This document shows, piece by piece, positions 7,375 through 15,028 of a DNA stretch of 18,162 nt (within the stretch, counting starts at the first letter, position 1; the number at the start of each line of letters is the position of its first letter). The stretch is from an uncultured Prevotella sp. (GTDB lineage: Bacteria; Bacteroidota; Bacteroidia; Bacteroidales; Bacteroidaceae), in assembly GCA_902477645.1 (NCBI GenBank), contig CABSIA010000047.1, forward strand, positions 1-18,162, in the 5' to 3' direction. The position numbers and the translations under genes were made by a program. The notes below the pieces were generated by a model that was not told where the DNA came from, did no database searches, and saw nothing but the letters and a program-made list of their open reading frames with translations.

Positions 7375-8047
7375 CAGCTTTGTTGTCTGTTAAGTCTTTT
7401 TTCAGCAGTCTTCTGAAACCGTTCTTTATTGTGGTTCCCATCCCTTCCATATCTTTGCGGCAGAACAGCAGCATCAATACCATACCTACACTGATGCATG
7501 CATCTGCAAAGTTGAATACTGGCGAAAAAAATATGAACTCATCACCACCCCAACCTGGCACCCACTCGGGCCAAGTTGTTACAACGAGCGGAAAATAGAA
7601 CATGTCTACAACTTTTCCCGTCAGAAAACCCGCATAGCCTGTGCCAAATGGAACAAAATAAGAGACATAGAAAGGCGAGGATGAATTGAAAATAAGTCCA
7701 TAGAACATGCAGTCGATGACATTGCCGGCGGCACCTGCCGCTATCATCGACAACACCACAACATAAATAGTGCGCCCACGCTCTTTAAGCACAAGGTTTA
7801 TGTACCATCCTATAAAGCAGATAGCAACAATACGCATTGTGCTGAGCAGGATTTTCGGCATAAATGACATGCCGTAAGCCATACCCTTGTTTTCTATAAA
7901 ATTAATATAAAACCAGTCAGTAAGACGAATAGACTCTCCCAGACACATCGATGTCTTCACCTCAATCTTTATTATCTGGTCGATAACAAGAATGGCGACA
8001 ACGATTATCCAAGCGAGCCTACCGTCGGTTAAAAATACTTTTTTCAT
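7355..8047 (-). CDS. lspA: Lipoprotein signal peptidase (SPase II)
   Basis: This 230-residue inner-membrane aspartyl protease cleaves prolipoproteins before the lipid-modified cysteine. Motifs seen are IDQIIK (22-27), NKGMAYG (53-59), AAGNVID (106-112), VVD (146-148) and FNFAD (178-182). D148 and D182 match the catalytic pair. The family norm is 150-170 residues; the extra length comes from an insert of about 25 residues between AGNVID and VVD and from a charged C-terminal tail. The Arg that usually follows GNxID is Cys113 here. Four hydrophobic segments are present. It overlaps the DksA-like gene by 4 nt (ATGA) and the lipoprotein gene by 8-20 nt, so translation is probably coupled. Confidence 0.93.
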   Translation of the reverse strand: MKKVFLTDGRLAWIIVVAILVIDQIIKIEVKTSMCLGESIRLTDWFYINFIENKGMAYGMSFMPKILLSTMRIVAICFIGWYINLVLKERGRTIYVVVLSMIAAGAAGNVIDCMFYGLIFNSSSPFYVSYFVPFGTGYAGFLTGKVVDMFYFPLVVTTWPEWVPGWGGDEFIFFSPVFNFADACISVGMVLMLLFCRKDMEGMGTTIKNGFRRLLKKDLTDNKADGKANE

Positions 8048-8424
8048 TTCTTTCTTGCATTCTTCGATGCTACACTCAAAGTGGCATGAGGCACGATGCG
8101 CAGACGCTCCTTTGGTATCAGCTCACCCGTCATACGGTCTATACCGTAAGTCTTGTTGGCTATACGCTGTAGAGCAGCCTCAAGTGCTGTGATGAACTTC
8201 TGCTGACGCTGAGCCATTTGTAAAAGTTCCTCTTTTGTCTGTCCAGTACTGCCCTCCTCAAGAGCCTTATAGGTTGGTGAGGTATCAACAACGTCGTTGC
8301 TATTTGAATTTGTGAGTTGCTTCATCATGTCCTCATAATCGAGATGTGCCAGTCTGAGCTTTTCATTGATGATTTGTTTGAATTCCTCCAACTCCTCATC
8401 ACTGTAGCGTTTTTTGTCGGTCAT
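8044..8424 (-). CDS. DksA/TraR-family protein without cysteines
   Basis: This is a 126-residue protein counted from the ATG at 8424; a TTG two codons upstream is a less likely start. A coiled-coil-rich N-terminal part is followed by the region NKTYGIDRMTGELIPKERL and VPHATLS, which is the DksA/TraR zinc-finger region (PF01258 type). The protein has no cysteine at all: the usual YGIC is YGID, so zinc cannot be bound in the standard way. DksA-family proteins enter the RNA polymerase secondary channel and, with ppGpp, alter initiation. Whether this form does so is open. It overlaps lspA by 4 nt and follows ileS, from which it is separated by an octamer repeat element (8442-8524) that ends only about 17 nt before the ATG. 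Confidence 0.85.
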   Translation of the reverse strand: MTDKKRYSDEELEEFKQIINEKLRLAHLDYEDMMKQLTNSNSNDVVDTSPTYKALEEGSTGQTKEELLQMAQRQQKFITALEAALQRIANKTYGIDRMTGELIPKERLRIVPHATLSVASKNARKK

Positions 8425-8441
8425 AATCAATAGTTTTTTAG

Positions 8442-8524
8442 GTTAACAAGTTAACGAGCAGACAAGTCAACAGCCTAAGTCGACAAAAACTTGTAACCCA
8501 GTTAACTTGTCAACCCGTCAACTC
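8442..8524. repeat. Intercistronic octamer repeat element, short copy
   Basis: The element fills the gap between the ileS stop and the DksA-like start. GTTAACAAGTTAAC (8442-8455) and GTTAACTTGTCAAC (8501-8514) are inverted, matching at 13 of 14 positions with a 45-nt loop. Between and after them are degenerate octamers of the YWACTYGT type (for example CAACCCGT at 8511-8518). The end next to the DksA-like gene, TTTTTTAGG then TTAACAAGTTAACGAG, is almost the same as the matching end of the longer element at 16018, so the two are copies of one family. Confidence 0.8.
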
Positions 8525-8532
8525 TTCATTTA

Positions 8533-11500
8533 TTATATTTTTTCAATAGTCACATTGACATCAAACTTGTCGATGACACCGTCGTTCTCTGCAATAACAA
8601 TCTCGTCGGCAAGAACCTGCCCCTTGATGTAGTCTGCAAATGCTGCTATGGCGGCATCGGTTTGTTCGTTTGGAGCGACAGTCACCTTGATACGGTCTGT
8701 AATCTCAAGACCAGTATCTTTACGCAGGTTCTGAATTCTGTTGATGAGCTCACGGGCAACACCCTCCTTTATAAGCTCGTCTGTAAGCTCAACCTCAAGA
8801 GCGACCGTAACATTTCCCTCGTTGCTGACCAGCCATCCGGGAATATCCTGGCTGATTATCTCAACATCGGCAACATCAACAACCAAATCCTGTCCCTCGA
8901 CATTGATAGTCAAAGTGCCGTCTTTTTCAAGTTGTGATATCTGTTTCTGGTCAAGCTTACCCATTTCGGCAGCCACGCCCTTCATCAGTTTTCCATACTT
9001 CTTACCCATTGTACGGAAATTACACTTGACAGACTTGACAAGAATATCCTCGCCTTCTACGAACTTCAGTTCCTTAACGTTAACCTCGTTCATTATCAGA
9101 TCCTTAACTGCCTCAACCTGTTCCTTTTGTTTAGCTGATATAGCAGGTATCATAATCTGCTGAAGCGGCTGGCGGACCTTAATGTTAACCTTACGGCGAA
9201 GAGCCAACGTCATGGATGTAATCTTGCGGGCAAGTTCCATACGCTCCTCAAGGTCGGTGTTGACAAACTCTTCATTTGCAACCGGGAAGTGCTCAAGATG
9301 AACACTCTGCAACTCACCGCCCAAATCGTGATACAGCTTATCGCTATAGAACGGAGCGAATGGTGCGAGGAGCTTTGCAACCGTCATAAGACAAGTATAC
9401 AAAGTCTGATATGCAGACAGTTTGTCCTCGCTCATTTCCTTACCCCAGAAACGCTTACGGCTCTGGCGCACATAGCTGTTTGAGAGGTCGTCGTTTACAA
9501 AGCTGTCAATAAGACGTCCGGCGCGTGTCGGGTCGTAACCGTTAAGCTCGGCATCAACTTTCTTTACCAAAGTCTCAAGACAAGAGAGAATCCACCGGTC
9601 TATCTCCGGACGTCTCGCAAACTCTACCTGAGATGCGTTTACATCAAACTCGTCAACATTGGCATACAATGCGAAGAAACTGTATGTGTTATAAAGTGTG
9701 CCAAAGAGCTTACGGCGAACCTCGTCAACACCATTCTCGTCGAACTTAAGGTTATCCCAAGGCTCAGAGTTTGTCATCATGTAGAAGCGCACGGCATCGG
9801 CTCCATATTTGTGTATCATATCGAATGGATTCACAACATTTCCCTTGTGCTTGCTCATCTTGTCGCCCTTGGAGTCGAGAACAAGACCTGTAGAGATAAC
9901 ATTCTTGAATGCCACCGAGTCGAATACCATTGTTCCGATCGCATGGAGTGTGAAGAACCAGCCACGGGTCTGGTCAACACCCTCGTTGATGAAGTCGGCA
10001 GGATAAGCCTTGCCCTCGTCAATCATTTCCTTGTTTTCGAAAGGATAATGGATTTGTGCGTATGGCATAGAGCCAGAATCGAACCATACATCGATAAGGT
10101 CGCTCTCACGGCGCATTGGCTTGCCGCTTTCGCTTACCAATACAATATTGTCGACATACGGGCGGTGCATATCTATCTTGTCGTAGTTCTCCTGCGAATA
10201 GTTGCCAGGAACAAAGCCCTTGTCCTTCATCGGGTTACTTGCCATTACACCGGCAGCCACCGCCTTCTCAATCTCGGCATACAACTGCTCCAGACTGCCA
10301 ATGCAGATTTCCTCACCGTCGGCATTGCGCCATATTGGTAACGGGGTTCCCCAGAAACGTGAGCGTGAGAGGTTCCAGTCGTTAAGGTTCTCAAGCCAGT
10401 TGCCGAAACGTCCAGTACCTGTTGACTCAGGCTGCCAGTTGATGGTCTTGTTTAGCTCAACCATGCGCTGCTTCATAGCGGTTGACTTGATGAACCAGGA
10501 GTCGAGCGGATAGTATAGGATTGGCTTGTCGGTACGCCAGCAGTGAGGATAGTTGTGAACATGCTTCTCTATCTTGAGCGCTGTACCCTCAGCCTTCATC
10601 TCCATACTTATTACGATATTGAGGTCCTCGGCTTTGTCAGACGCTTTCTGATCCCACTTGCCGTCAACATTGAACTGCGGGTCGTATGCATTCTTTACAT
10701 AATCGCCTGCATGATGAGCGTAAGCTGCTGTATCAAGACAACGCTCAACGAAAACGTTGTCAAGCTCTGCGATTTCGTAATATTTACCCTGCAAGTCGAC
10801 CATTGGGCGGGTCTCGCCTCTCTTGTCGATAAGGAAAAGAGAAGGAATCTCTGCGTCCTTGGCAACCTTTGCGTCGTCGGCACCGAATGTTGGCGCGATA
10901 TGAACGATACCTGTACCGTCCTCGGTTGTAACGTAGTCACCAAGGATTACACGGAAGGCACAGTCTGCCATCTCAACAAACTTGTCCTTTCCGTTTTCGG
11001 CTACAAATACCTTTTCAGCATTCTCTGCCGCATATTTCTGTACAAATTCAGGAGCGTTGCCATCGAGCTTTGCTGACGGTCTCACCCAAGGCATGAGCTG
11101 GGCGAACTTAAGTCCCTCAAGCTCTGTACCTTTATAATGTCCTACAATTTTGTAAGGTACAAATTTCTTGCCTTTCTCGTATGCCGGCAATGGCTCGTCG
11201 TCGGTGAGAAGTCCCTCTGGCGCGAGATATGCGTTTACACGGCTCTCTGCCATAACGACAGTTATAGGCTCGCCTGTATACGAGTTATATGTCTCAACTG
11301 CGACATAATCAATGTTCGGGCCTACGCAAAGCGCCACATTTGAGGGCAATGTCCAAGGCGTTGTTGTCCAAGCGGCAAAATAAGGAGTTCCCCATTTTGT
11401 CCATTCCTCTTTTGGATTGAGCGCCTTGAAAAGAGCCGTGACGGTAGTGTCTTTCACGTCACGATAGCAACCAGGCTGGTTTAGCTCGTGGCTCGAAAGT

Positions 11501-12084
11501 CCAGTACCCGCACCCGGCGAATAAGGCTGAATGGTATATCCCTTATACAGAAGCCCCTTGTTGTAAAGCTGGCTGAGCAGCCACCACAAGGTTTCCATAT
11601 ATTTGTTGTCGTATGTGATATACGGATGGTCGAGATCGACAAAATATCCCATCTCCTCAGTGAGCTGACGCCACTCAGCTGTAAACTTCATGACATTCTC
11701 ACGGCACTTGGCGTTGTATTCCTCTGTGCTGATATATTTGTCCGAAGCCTTATTGTCAATATCTTTCTTAGTAATGCCAAGCTCTTTCTCCACGCCAAGC
11801 TCCACGGGAAGTCCGTGTGTGTCCCAACCTGCCTTGCGGTGAACCTGAAAGCCCTTCATAGTCTTGTAGCGGTTGAAGGTGTCTTTTATAGAGCGTGCAA
11901 GAACATGGTGAATGCCAGGGTGCCCGTTGGCCGAGGGGGGGCCTTCGAAGAAGATAAACTGCGGACAGCCTTCTCTCTCGTCAATACTCTTATGGAAGAT
12001 GTCGTTTTTCTCCCAATCGCTTAGCACATCTTTGTTGATTGCGGTCAAATCAAGACCTTTGTGTTCGGCAAATTTCTTAGCCAT
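8533..12084 (-). CDS. ileS: Isoleucyl-tRNA synthetase, eukaryote-like type 2
   Basis: This 1183-residue class I synthetase charges tRNA-Ile. The position of the HIGH motif reads G57-I58-H59-H60 in ANGHPGIHHVLAR, not HxGH. The KMSKS motif is K742-MSKH. The CP1 editing domain has TTTPWTLPSN (240-249), and HIAPTFGADD supplies the editing aspartate. The tryptophan motif FDSGSMPYA and GVDQTRGWFFTLH confirm the Ile/Val/Leu group. The length, the lack of a C-terminal Cys zinc finger and the GxHH signature mark an IleRS2, the type also found in eukaryotic cytosol. A promoter lies about 110 nt upstream (12193-12224). The gene heads a co-directional run of six genes; an octamer repeat element separates it from the next one. 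No T-box was seen. Confidence 0.97.
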   Translation of the reverse strand: MAKKFAEHKGLDLTAINKDVLSDWEKNDIFHKSIDEREGCPQFIFFEGPPSANGHPGIHHVLARSIKDTFNRYKTMKGFQVHRKAGWDTHGLPVELGVEKELGITKKDIDNKASDKYISTEEYNAKCRENVMKFTAEWRQLTEEMGYFVDLDHPYITYDNKYMETLWWLLSQLYNKGLLYKGYTIQPYSPGAGTGLSSHELNQPGCYRDVKDTTVTALFKALNPKEEWTKWGTPYFAAWTTTPWTLPSNVALCVGPNIDYVAVETYNSYTGEPITVVMAESRVNAYLAPEGLLTDDEPLPAYEKGKKFVPYKIVGHYKGTELEGLKFAQLMPWVRPSAKLDGNAPEFVQKYAAENAEKVFVAENGKDKFVEMADCAFRVILGDYVTTEDGTGIVHIAPTFGADDAKVAKDAEIPSLFLIDKRGETRPMVDLQGKYYEIAELDNVFVERCLDTAAYAHHAGDYVKNAYDPQFNVDGKWDQKASDKAEDLNIVISMEMKAEGTALKIEKHVHNYPHCWRTDKPILYYPLDSWFIKSTAMKQRMVELNKTINWQPESTGTGRFGNWLENLNDWNLSRSRFWGTPLPIWRNADGEEICIGSLEQLYAEIEKAVAAGVMASNPMKDKGFVPGNYSQENYDKIDMHRPYVDNIVLVSESGKPMRRESDLIDVWFDSGSMPYAQIHYPFENKEMIDEGKAYPADFINEGVDQTRGWFFTLHAIGTMVFDSVAFKNVISTGLVLDSKGDKMSKHKGNVVNPFDMIHKYGADAVRFYMMTNSEPWDNLKFDENGVDEVRRKLFGTLYNTYSFFALYANVDEFDVNASQVEFARRPEIDRWILSCLETLVKKVDAELNGYDPTRAGRLIDSFVNDDLSNSYVRQSRKRFWGKEMSEDKLSAYQTLYTCLMTVAKLLAPFAPFYSDKLYHDLGGELQSVHLEHFPVANEEFVNTDLEERMELARKITSMTLALRRKVNIKVRQPLQQIMIPAISAKQKEQVEAVKDLIMNEVNVKELKFVEGEDILVKSVKCNFRTMGKKYGKLMKGVAAEMGKLDQKQISQLEKDGTLTINVEGQDLVVDVADVEIISQDIPGWLVSNEGNVTVALEVELTDELIKEGVARELINRIQNLRKDTGLEITDRIKVTVAPNEQTDAAIAAFADYIKGQVLADEIVIAENDGVIDKFDVNVTIEKI

Positions 12085-12192
12085 TTCTATCCTCTTTTTT
12101 AAATAATTATGACGGCACCTTTACGGCAACCATTGTTTACAATATTCAGCGGGTCAAACATCTATAAAACCCACATATTTATAATTAATGCG

Positions 12193-12224
12193 CAAAGGTA
12201 TAAAAAAAAAGGGAAATCATCAAA
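12193..12224 (-). promoter_or_regulatory. ileS promoter
   Basis: On the minus strand TTTG (12224-12221) and TACCTTTG (12200-12193) are 20 nt apart, an excellent fit to the Bacteroidetes -33/-7 pair. The predicted leader is about 105 nt and contains a perfect palindrome, ATTGTTTACAAT (12132-12143). The -33 element lies in the loop of the terminator hairpin for the upstream gene pair. The rest of 12085-12325 shows no gene. Confidence 0.75.
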
Positions 12225-12240
12225 AATTTCCCTTTTTCTT
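12202..12240. terminator. Bidirectional terminator behind the toxin-antitoxin pair
   Basis: Arms 12206-12217 (AAAAAGGGAAAT) and 12226-12237 form a 12-bp stem with an 8-nt loop. On the minus strand the stem base and what follows make a run of nine Ts; on the plus strand the hairpin is followed by CTTTTT. It lies about 90 nt after the antitoxin stop codon and overlaps the ileS promoter. Confidence 0.65.
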
Positions 12241-12325
12241 TTTATCTTTTAATATATTGCAGCAAAATGGAATTAGAATGAAGATTCTGCATTGTCAGAC
12301 ATTTCACATAATTCAATTGCATATT

Positions 12326-12631
12326 TTATGCCATAACAGATTCCATACAGGATATGCCGAGCTTTCGCTCGATTTCTGCTATACTCTTAAAAGAGAAGTT
12401 GACGTTTCCAGACAGAATACGACTAACATACTGAGGTGATACTCCTAATTTGGTCGCAATGTCAGAACGGCTTGCCCCATTCTCCTGCATATAATCTACA
12501 ATAGATAATGCAACCTTGCGTGACCATTTGAGCCACACTTCATTTTCTTGACGCCATTTTGCATCTTCAACAAAGGTTGAAGGCTTTTCACTTTGATGAG
12601 CCTCCAAAAAATCTAATGTTTTCTGTCTCAT
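12326..12631 (-). CDS. XRE-family antitoxin-like protein
   Basis: This 101-residue protein has a helix-turn-helix of the Cro/CI (XRE) type at about residues 40-93: the recognition region is RSDIATKLGVSPQYVSRILSG, followed by SFKSIAEIERKLGI. A charged N-terminal segment of about 35 residues precedes it. The start codon overlaps the stop codon of the upstream gene by 4 nt (ATGA). The order, a larger protein first and an HTH protein second, is that of HigBA-type toxin-antitoxin pairs. It would bind and neutralise the partner and repress the shared promoter, where a dyad is seen at 13309-13324. A plain regulator in a two-gene unit is the alternative. Confidence 0.75.
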   Translation of the reverse strand: MRQKTLDFLEAHQSEKPSTFVEDAKWRQENEVWLKWSRKVALSIVDYMQENGASRSDIATKLGVSPQYVSRILSGNVNFSFKSIAEIERKLGISCMESVMA

Positions 12632-13191
12632 AATGAATCCTCCTCAAAAAAATCAATAAAACTATCTTGGTCAAACACCCCGTTCTGCTTTAAGTAATCT
12701 CGGCAAGCATTCAACTTGTCTAACTCACGTAATGTATGCTCTCGCTCTTGCATGGTTGCCGTCAACTTAATTGCTCCTCCTGTAACGATGTAGACATTCG
12801 GCTCAACACGAATTGCATATACTCGTAACCAACTTGGATGTTGAGTCCTATCCCAGTTCTTCGCTTTCTCACGTGTCAGCTCATGAACCCTGTTGTCGCT
12901 ATCAGCAAGACTAAGCGGATGAAACAGACCATCAAGCTGCTCTGTATATGGAAAATCAAGAATGAGACGTTCCAACTCTTGGGCATCTTCCATCGTATCT
13001 TTAATGGCATCGCTCACTTTTTCAACGTGAAAAAATCCCTGGAGGTCATTCAGATTAGCAAAGAAGAAGTCGAGAAGATAATTGAAATTACTCCATTGAC
13101 GGAAGAGCATGGATAACTCATCCGTTTTCTTTCCATCTTCTTTGACAGCCCAAAGATGATTGTAACCAGGTATGACTCTAACAAATTTCAT
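12628..13191 (-). CDS. Putative toxin of a type II toxin-antitoxin pair
   Basis: This 187-residue protein is read from the ATG at 13191, where MKFVRVIPGYNHLWAV begins an amphipathic strand; the frame stays open for 16 more codons, which would add a Cys/Ser-rich stretch. The C-terminal part, WLRVYAIRVEPNVYIVTGGA (121-140) then IKLTATMQEREHT (141-153), has the strand-loop-strand pattern and basic/aromatic residues of RelE/HigB-fold proteins. It ends with NGVFDQDSFIDFFEE. The N-terminal 110 residues are extra compared with HigB (about 90-110 residues in all). I do not recognise a named family. The toxin call rests mainly on the 4-nt overlap with an XRE gene, the joint promoter and the RelE-like C-terminus. 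Confidence 0.55.
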   Translation of the reverse strand: MKFVRVIPGYNHLWAVKEDGKKTDELSMLFRQWSNFNYLLDFFFANLNDLQGFFHVEKVSDAIKDTMEDAQELERLILDFPYTEQLDGLFHPLSLADSDNRVHELTREKAKNWDRTQHPSWLRVYAIRVEPNVYIVTGGAIKLTATMQEREHTLRELDKLNACRDYLKQNGVFDQDSFIDFFEEDSL

Positions 13192-13280
13192 TATATCTAA
13201 TCCCATTTTCGATGCAAAGAAAGAGCAAGCCGAATGCAATGGAATTTATTCCAAATTGCTGAGGAGATGCCTTTCTAATG

Positions 13281-13312
13281 CAAAGATAGAGAAAAAATAT
13301 CAGTATGCGCAA
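13281..13312 (-). promoter_or_regulatory. Promoter of the toxin-antitoxin pair
   Basis: On the minus strand TTG (13312-13310) and TATCTTTG (13288-13281) are about 21 nt apart, a good fit to the Bacteroidetes consensus. The leader to the ATG at 13191 would be about 85 nt. Confidence 0.6.
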
Positions 13313-13324
13313 CTTTTAAGTTGC
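13309..13324. promoter_or_regulatory. Operator-like dyad over the -33 element
   Basis: GCAACTT and AAGTTGC are perfect 7-bp arms with a 2-nt centre. The flanks TATGC and GCATA extend the symmetry. The dyad covers the -33 element of the pair's promoter, the expected place for autoregulation by the XRE protein. Confidence 0.55.
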
Positions 13325-13376
13325 ATACATACGTTTTTTTATTCATATTTAACTATATGATGCAAATTGGGACATA

Positions 13377-14195
13377 TCACGATGCCTCCTGCAAAGTTTT
13401 ATTTTTTATGGCAGCCAACGACGCAATCATAAATGCTATGCAGAACAAGGTAATAATTATGACACGGGTTTGAAACAAAATGTCAATACTGGTGCTATCT
13501 TCGGGTCTTAGCCAGTCGGCAAAACATGAAGCTGTATTGTTGACCATGTGCATTAAGAAACATGCCGCGACATTACGACACCGATAGTACACCCAACCAT
13601 ACAACAAACCGTTGAGAAAAGACGCAGCTATCAAACTGGGGAAAAGATGTAGCACACTAAAAAGCAACGATGACAGCACTATCGCAATAGCAGCGTTAGA
13701 CTTCCAACGGAGAAGATACTCCTCAACACCACCACGCATAACCAATTCTTCGGCAAATGGAGCCAGCAGGCATGTACCTACAATAGCTGCTACACTCAAC
13801 GCACTATCAGATGTAGAAATTGCGTAGTCGCCGAAATCAAGATTAGCGACGAAAAGATTAATCGGAAGTATAGACGAAAATTCCAATATCAATATCCACA
13901 AAAGCAACTTTTTATCAAAAGATGCCATCGCCGTCCAGCCGCTGGATTTGTTTACATTGGTATATCCCTTTTTTACGAATAGTAATATTATGAGCAGGTT
14001 TCCCAATATAAGAACTATGTCGTCAAGGGTACTGTTGTTTAAAATTAACTCAAAAGAAACACGCCATCCGAATAAATAATTTCCAGCAAAAAAAGAAATT
14101 AGGTACACGGCAAGAGGGGTAGCTATTAGCACTATTAAAACATAAAATAAATAATATTTTAATGCTTTAAATAAATATAAATTACGACTTCCCAT
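13377..14195 (-). CDS. CPBP-family intramembrane metalloprotease
   Basis: This 272-residue membrane protein has about seven or eight hydrophobic segments. The CPBP/Abi (PF02517) motifs are all present: E149-E150-LVM-R154-G, then FSVLH183L, then H216-MVN-N220, so the metal-binding and catalytic residues look intact. Members cleave CAAX-like or other membrane proteins, and some give self-immunity to bacteriocins. The substrate here is unknown. The gene stands alone between the toxin-antitoxin pair and the TRIC gene, on the same strand as both. A possible -7 box TATTTTTG (14364-14357, minus strand) lies about 160 nt upstream; no good -33 element goes with it. The gap 14196-14392 also holds a weak inverted repeat, TTTTACAA/TTGTAAAA (14352-14359/14375-14382), and no gene. 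Confidence 0.88.
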   Translation of the reverse strand: MGSRNLYLFKALKYYLFYVLIVLIATPLAVYLISFFAGNYLFGWRVSFELILNNSTLDDIVLILGNLLIILLFVKKGYTNVNKSSGWTAMASFDKKLLLWILILEFSSILPINLFVANLDFGDYAISTSDSALSVAAIVGTCLLAPFAEELVMRGGVEEYLLRWKSNAAIAIVLSSLLFSVLHLFPSLIAASFLNGLLYGWVYYRCRNVAACFLMHMVNNTASCFADWLRPEDSTSIDILFQTRVIIITLFCIAFMIASLAAIKNKTLQEAS

Positions 14196-14392
14196 TATTA
14201 TCTCAATTTATCTCAAGTAAAATCAATACCCAGCACGCTCATCCCAGCCAATCGGTGAAGATAAGTATGCAGTCATAGACTTTTTCTAAAAATCTTTCTA
14301 CCCGCAGCTTTACACTCTTCCAACTAATTACATTCATAATCTTAATCTTAGTTTTACAAAAATATTACATCTTCTTGTAAAAAAACAGACGT

Positions 14393-15028
14393 TCACTCCT
14401 CAAACCTTAGTAGTGGCAATGAGACATGGTAGCGGACGGCCAAATAGCGGATGGTGCAGATAAGGACGAAAACAGCGATGGAGGTCAATGCCATGTTTAT
14501 GTGTAGCAACATCATGCCCCAATAAAGGAAACCTCCTGACACACTGGCCATTGCATAAATTTCCTTATGGAAAATTACAGGCTCTTTGTTGAGCAGCACA
14601 TCGCGGATTACACCTCCGGCAACACCTGTGAGACATCCCATGATTATTGCAACCCAGAACGGAAATCCGCAAGTCAGCGTTTTCTGTATTCCCGCTATAG
14701 TAAACAAAGCCAGTCCAAGTGTGTCGAAAGCAAACCAAGCATTATCAAGTTTTTTCATATACTTCGCAAATACTATGGTTATGAACAGGGCTATAAAAGT
14801 GCAATAGATATACATGGGATTTGTCATCCAGAATGGTGTCTGTCTCAGCATCACGTCCCTTATGGTACCGCCGCCTATGGCAACGGCGAAACCACAGACA
14901 AACCCGCCAAACCAGTCATATTTTTTTGATGCGGCATGACGTATTCCCGATATTGCAAAAGCCAGAGTTCCAAGAACCTCTATCACATCTTGGACAAGCG
15001 AGACAAACTCAGGTTCGTTGTATATCAT
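14393..15028 (-). CDS. TRIC-like membrane protein (UPF0126 family)
   Basis: This 211-residue protein has about seven transmembrane segments in two homologous halves. Each half carries the family motif: GGGTIRD (52-58) and AGGVIRD (137-143). Prokaryotic members (PF03458 type) form trimeric cation channels related to animal TRIC; some have been named glycine transporters. The length (about 205-210) is standard. The ATG overlaps the stop codon of the hydroxyacid dehydrogenase gene by 4 nt (ATGA), so the two are translationally coupled. No clear terminator follows. Confidence 0.92.
   Translation of the reverse strand: MIYNEPEFVSLVQDVIEVLGTLAFAISGIRHAASKKYDWFGGFVCGFAVAIGGGTIRDVMLRQTPFWMTNPMYIYCTFIALFITIVFAKYMKKLDNAWFAFDTLGLALFTIAGIQKTLTCGFPFWVAIIMGCLTGVAGGVIRDVLLNKEPVIFHKEIYAMASVSGGFLYWGMMLLHINMALTSIAVFVLICTIRYLAVRYHVSLPLLRFEE

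Noticed and set aside
12085..12192. T-box or other amino-acid riboswitch in the ileS leader
   Set aside because: No T-box sequence or specifier-type stem was seen in the leader of about 105 nt, only a short 12-bp palindrome.
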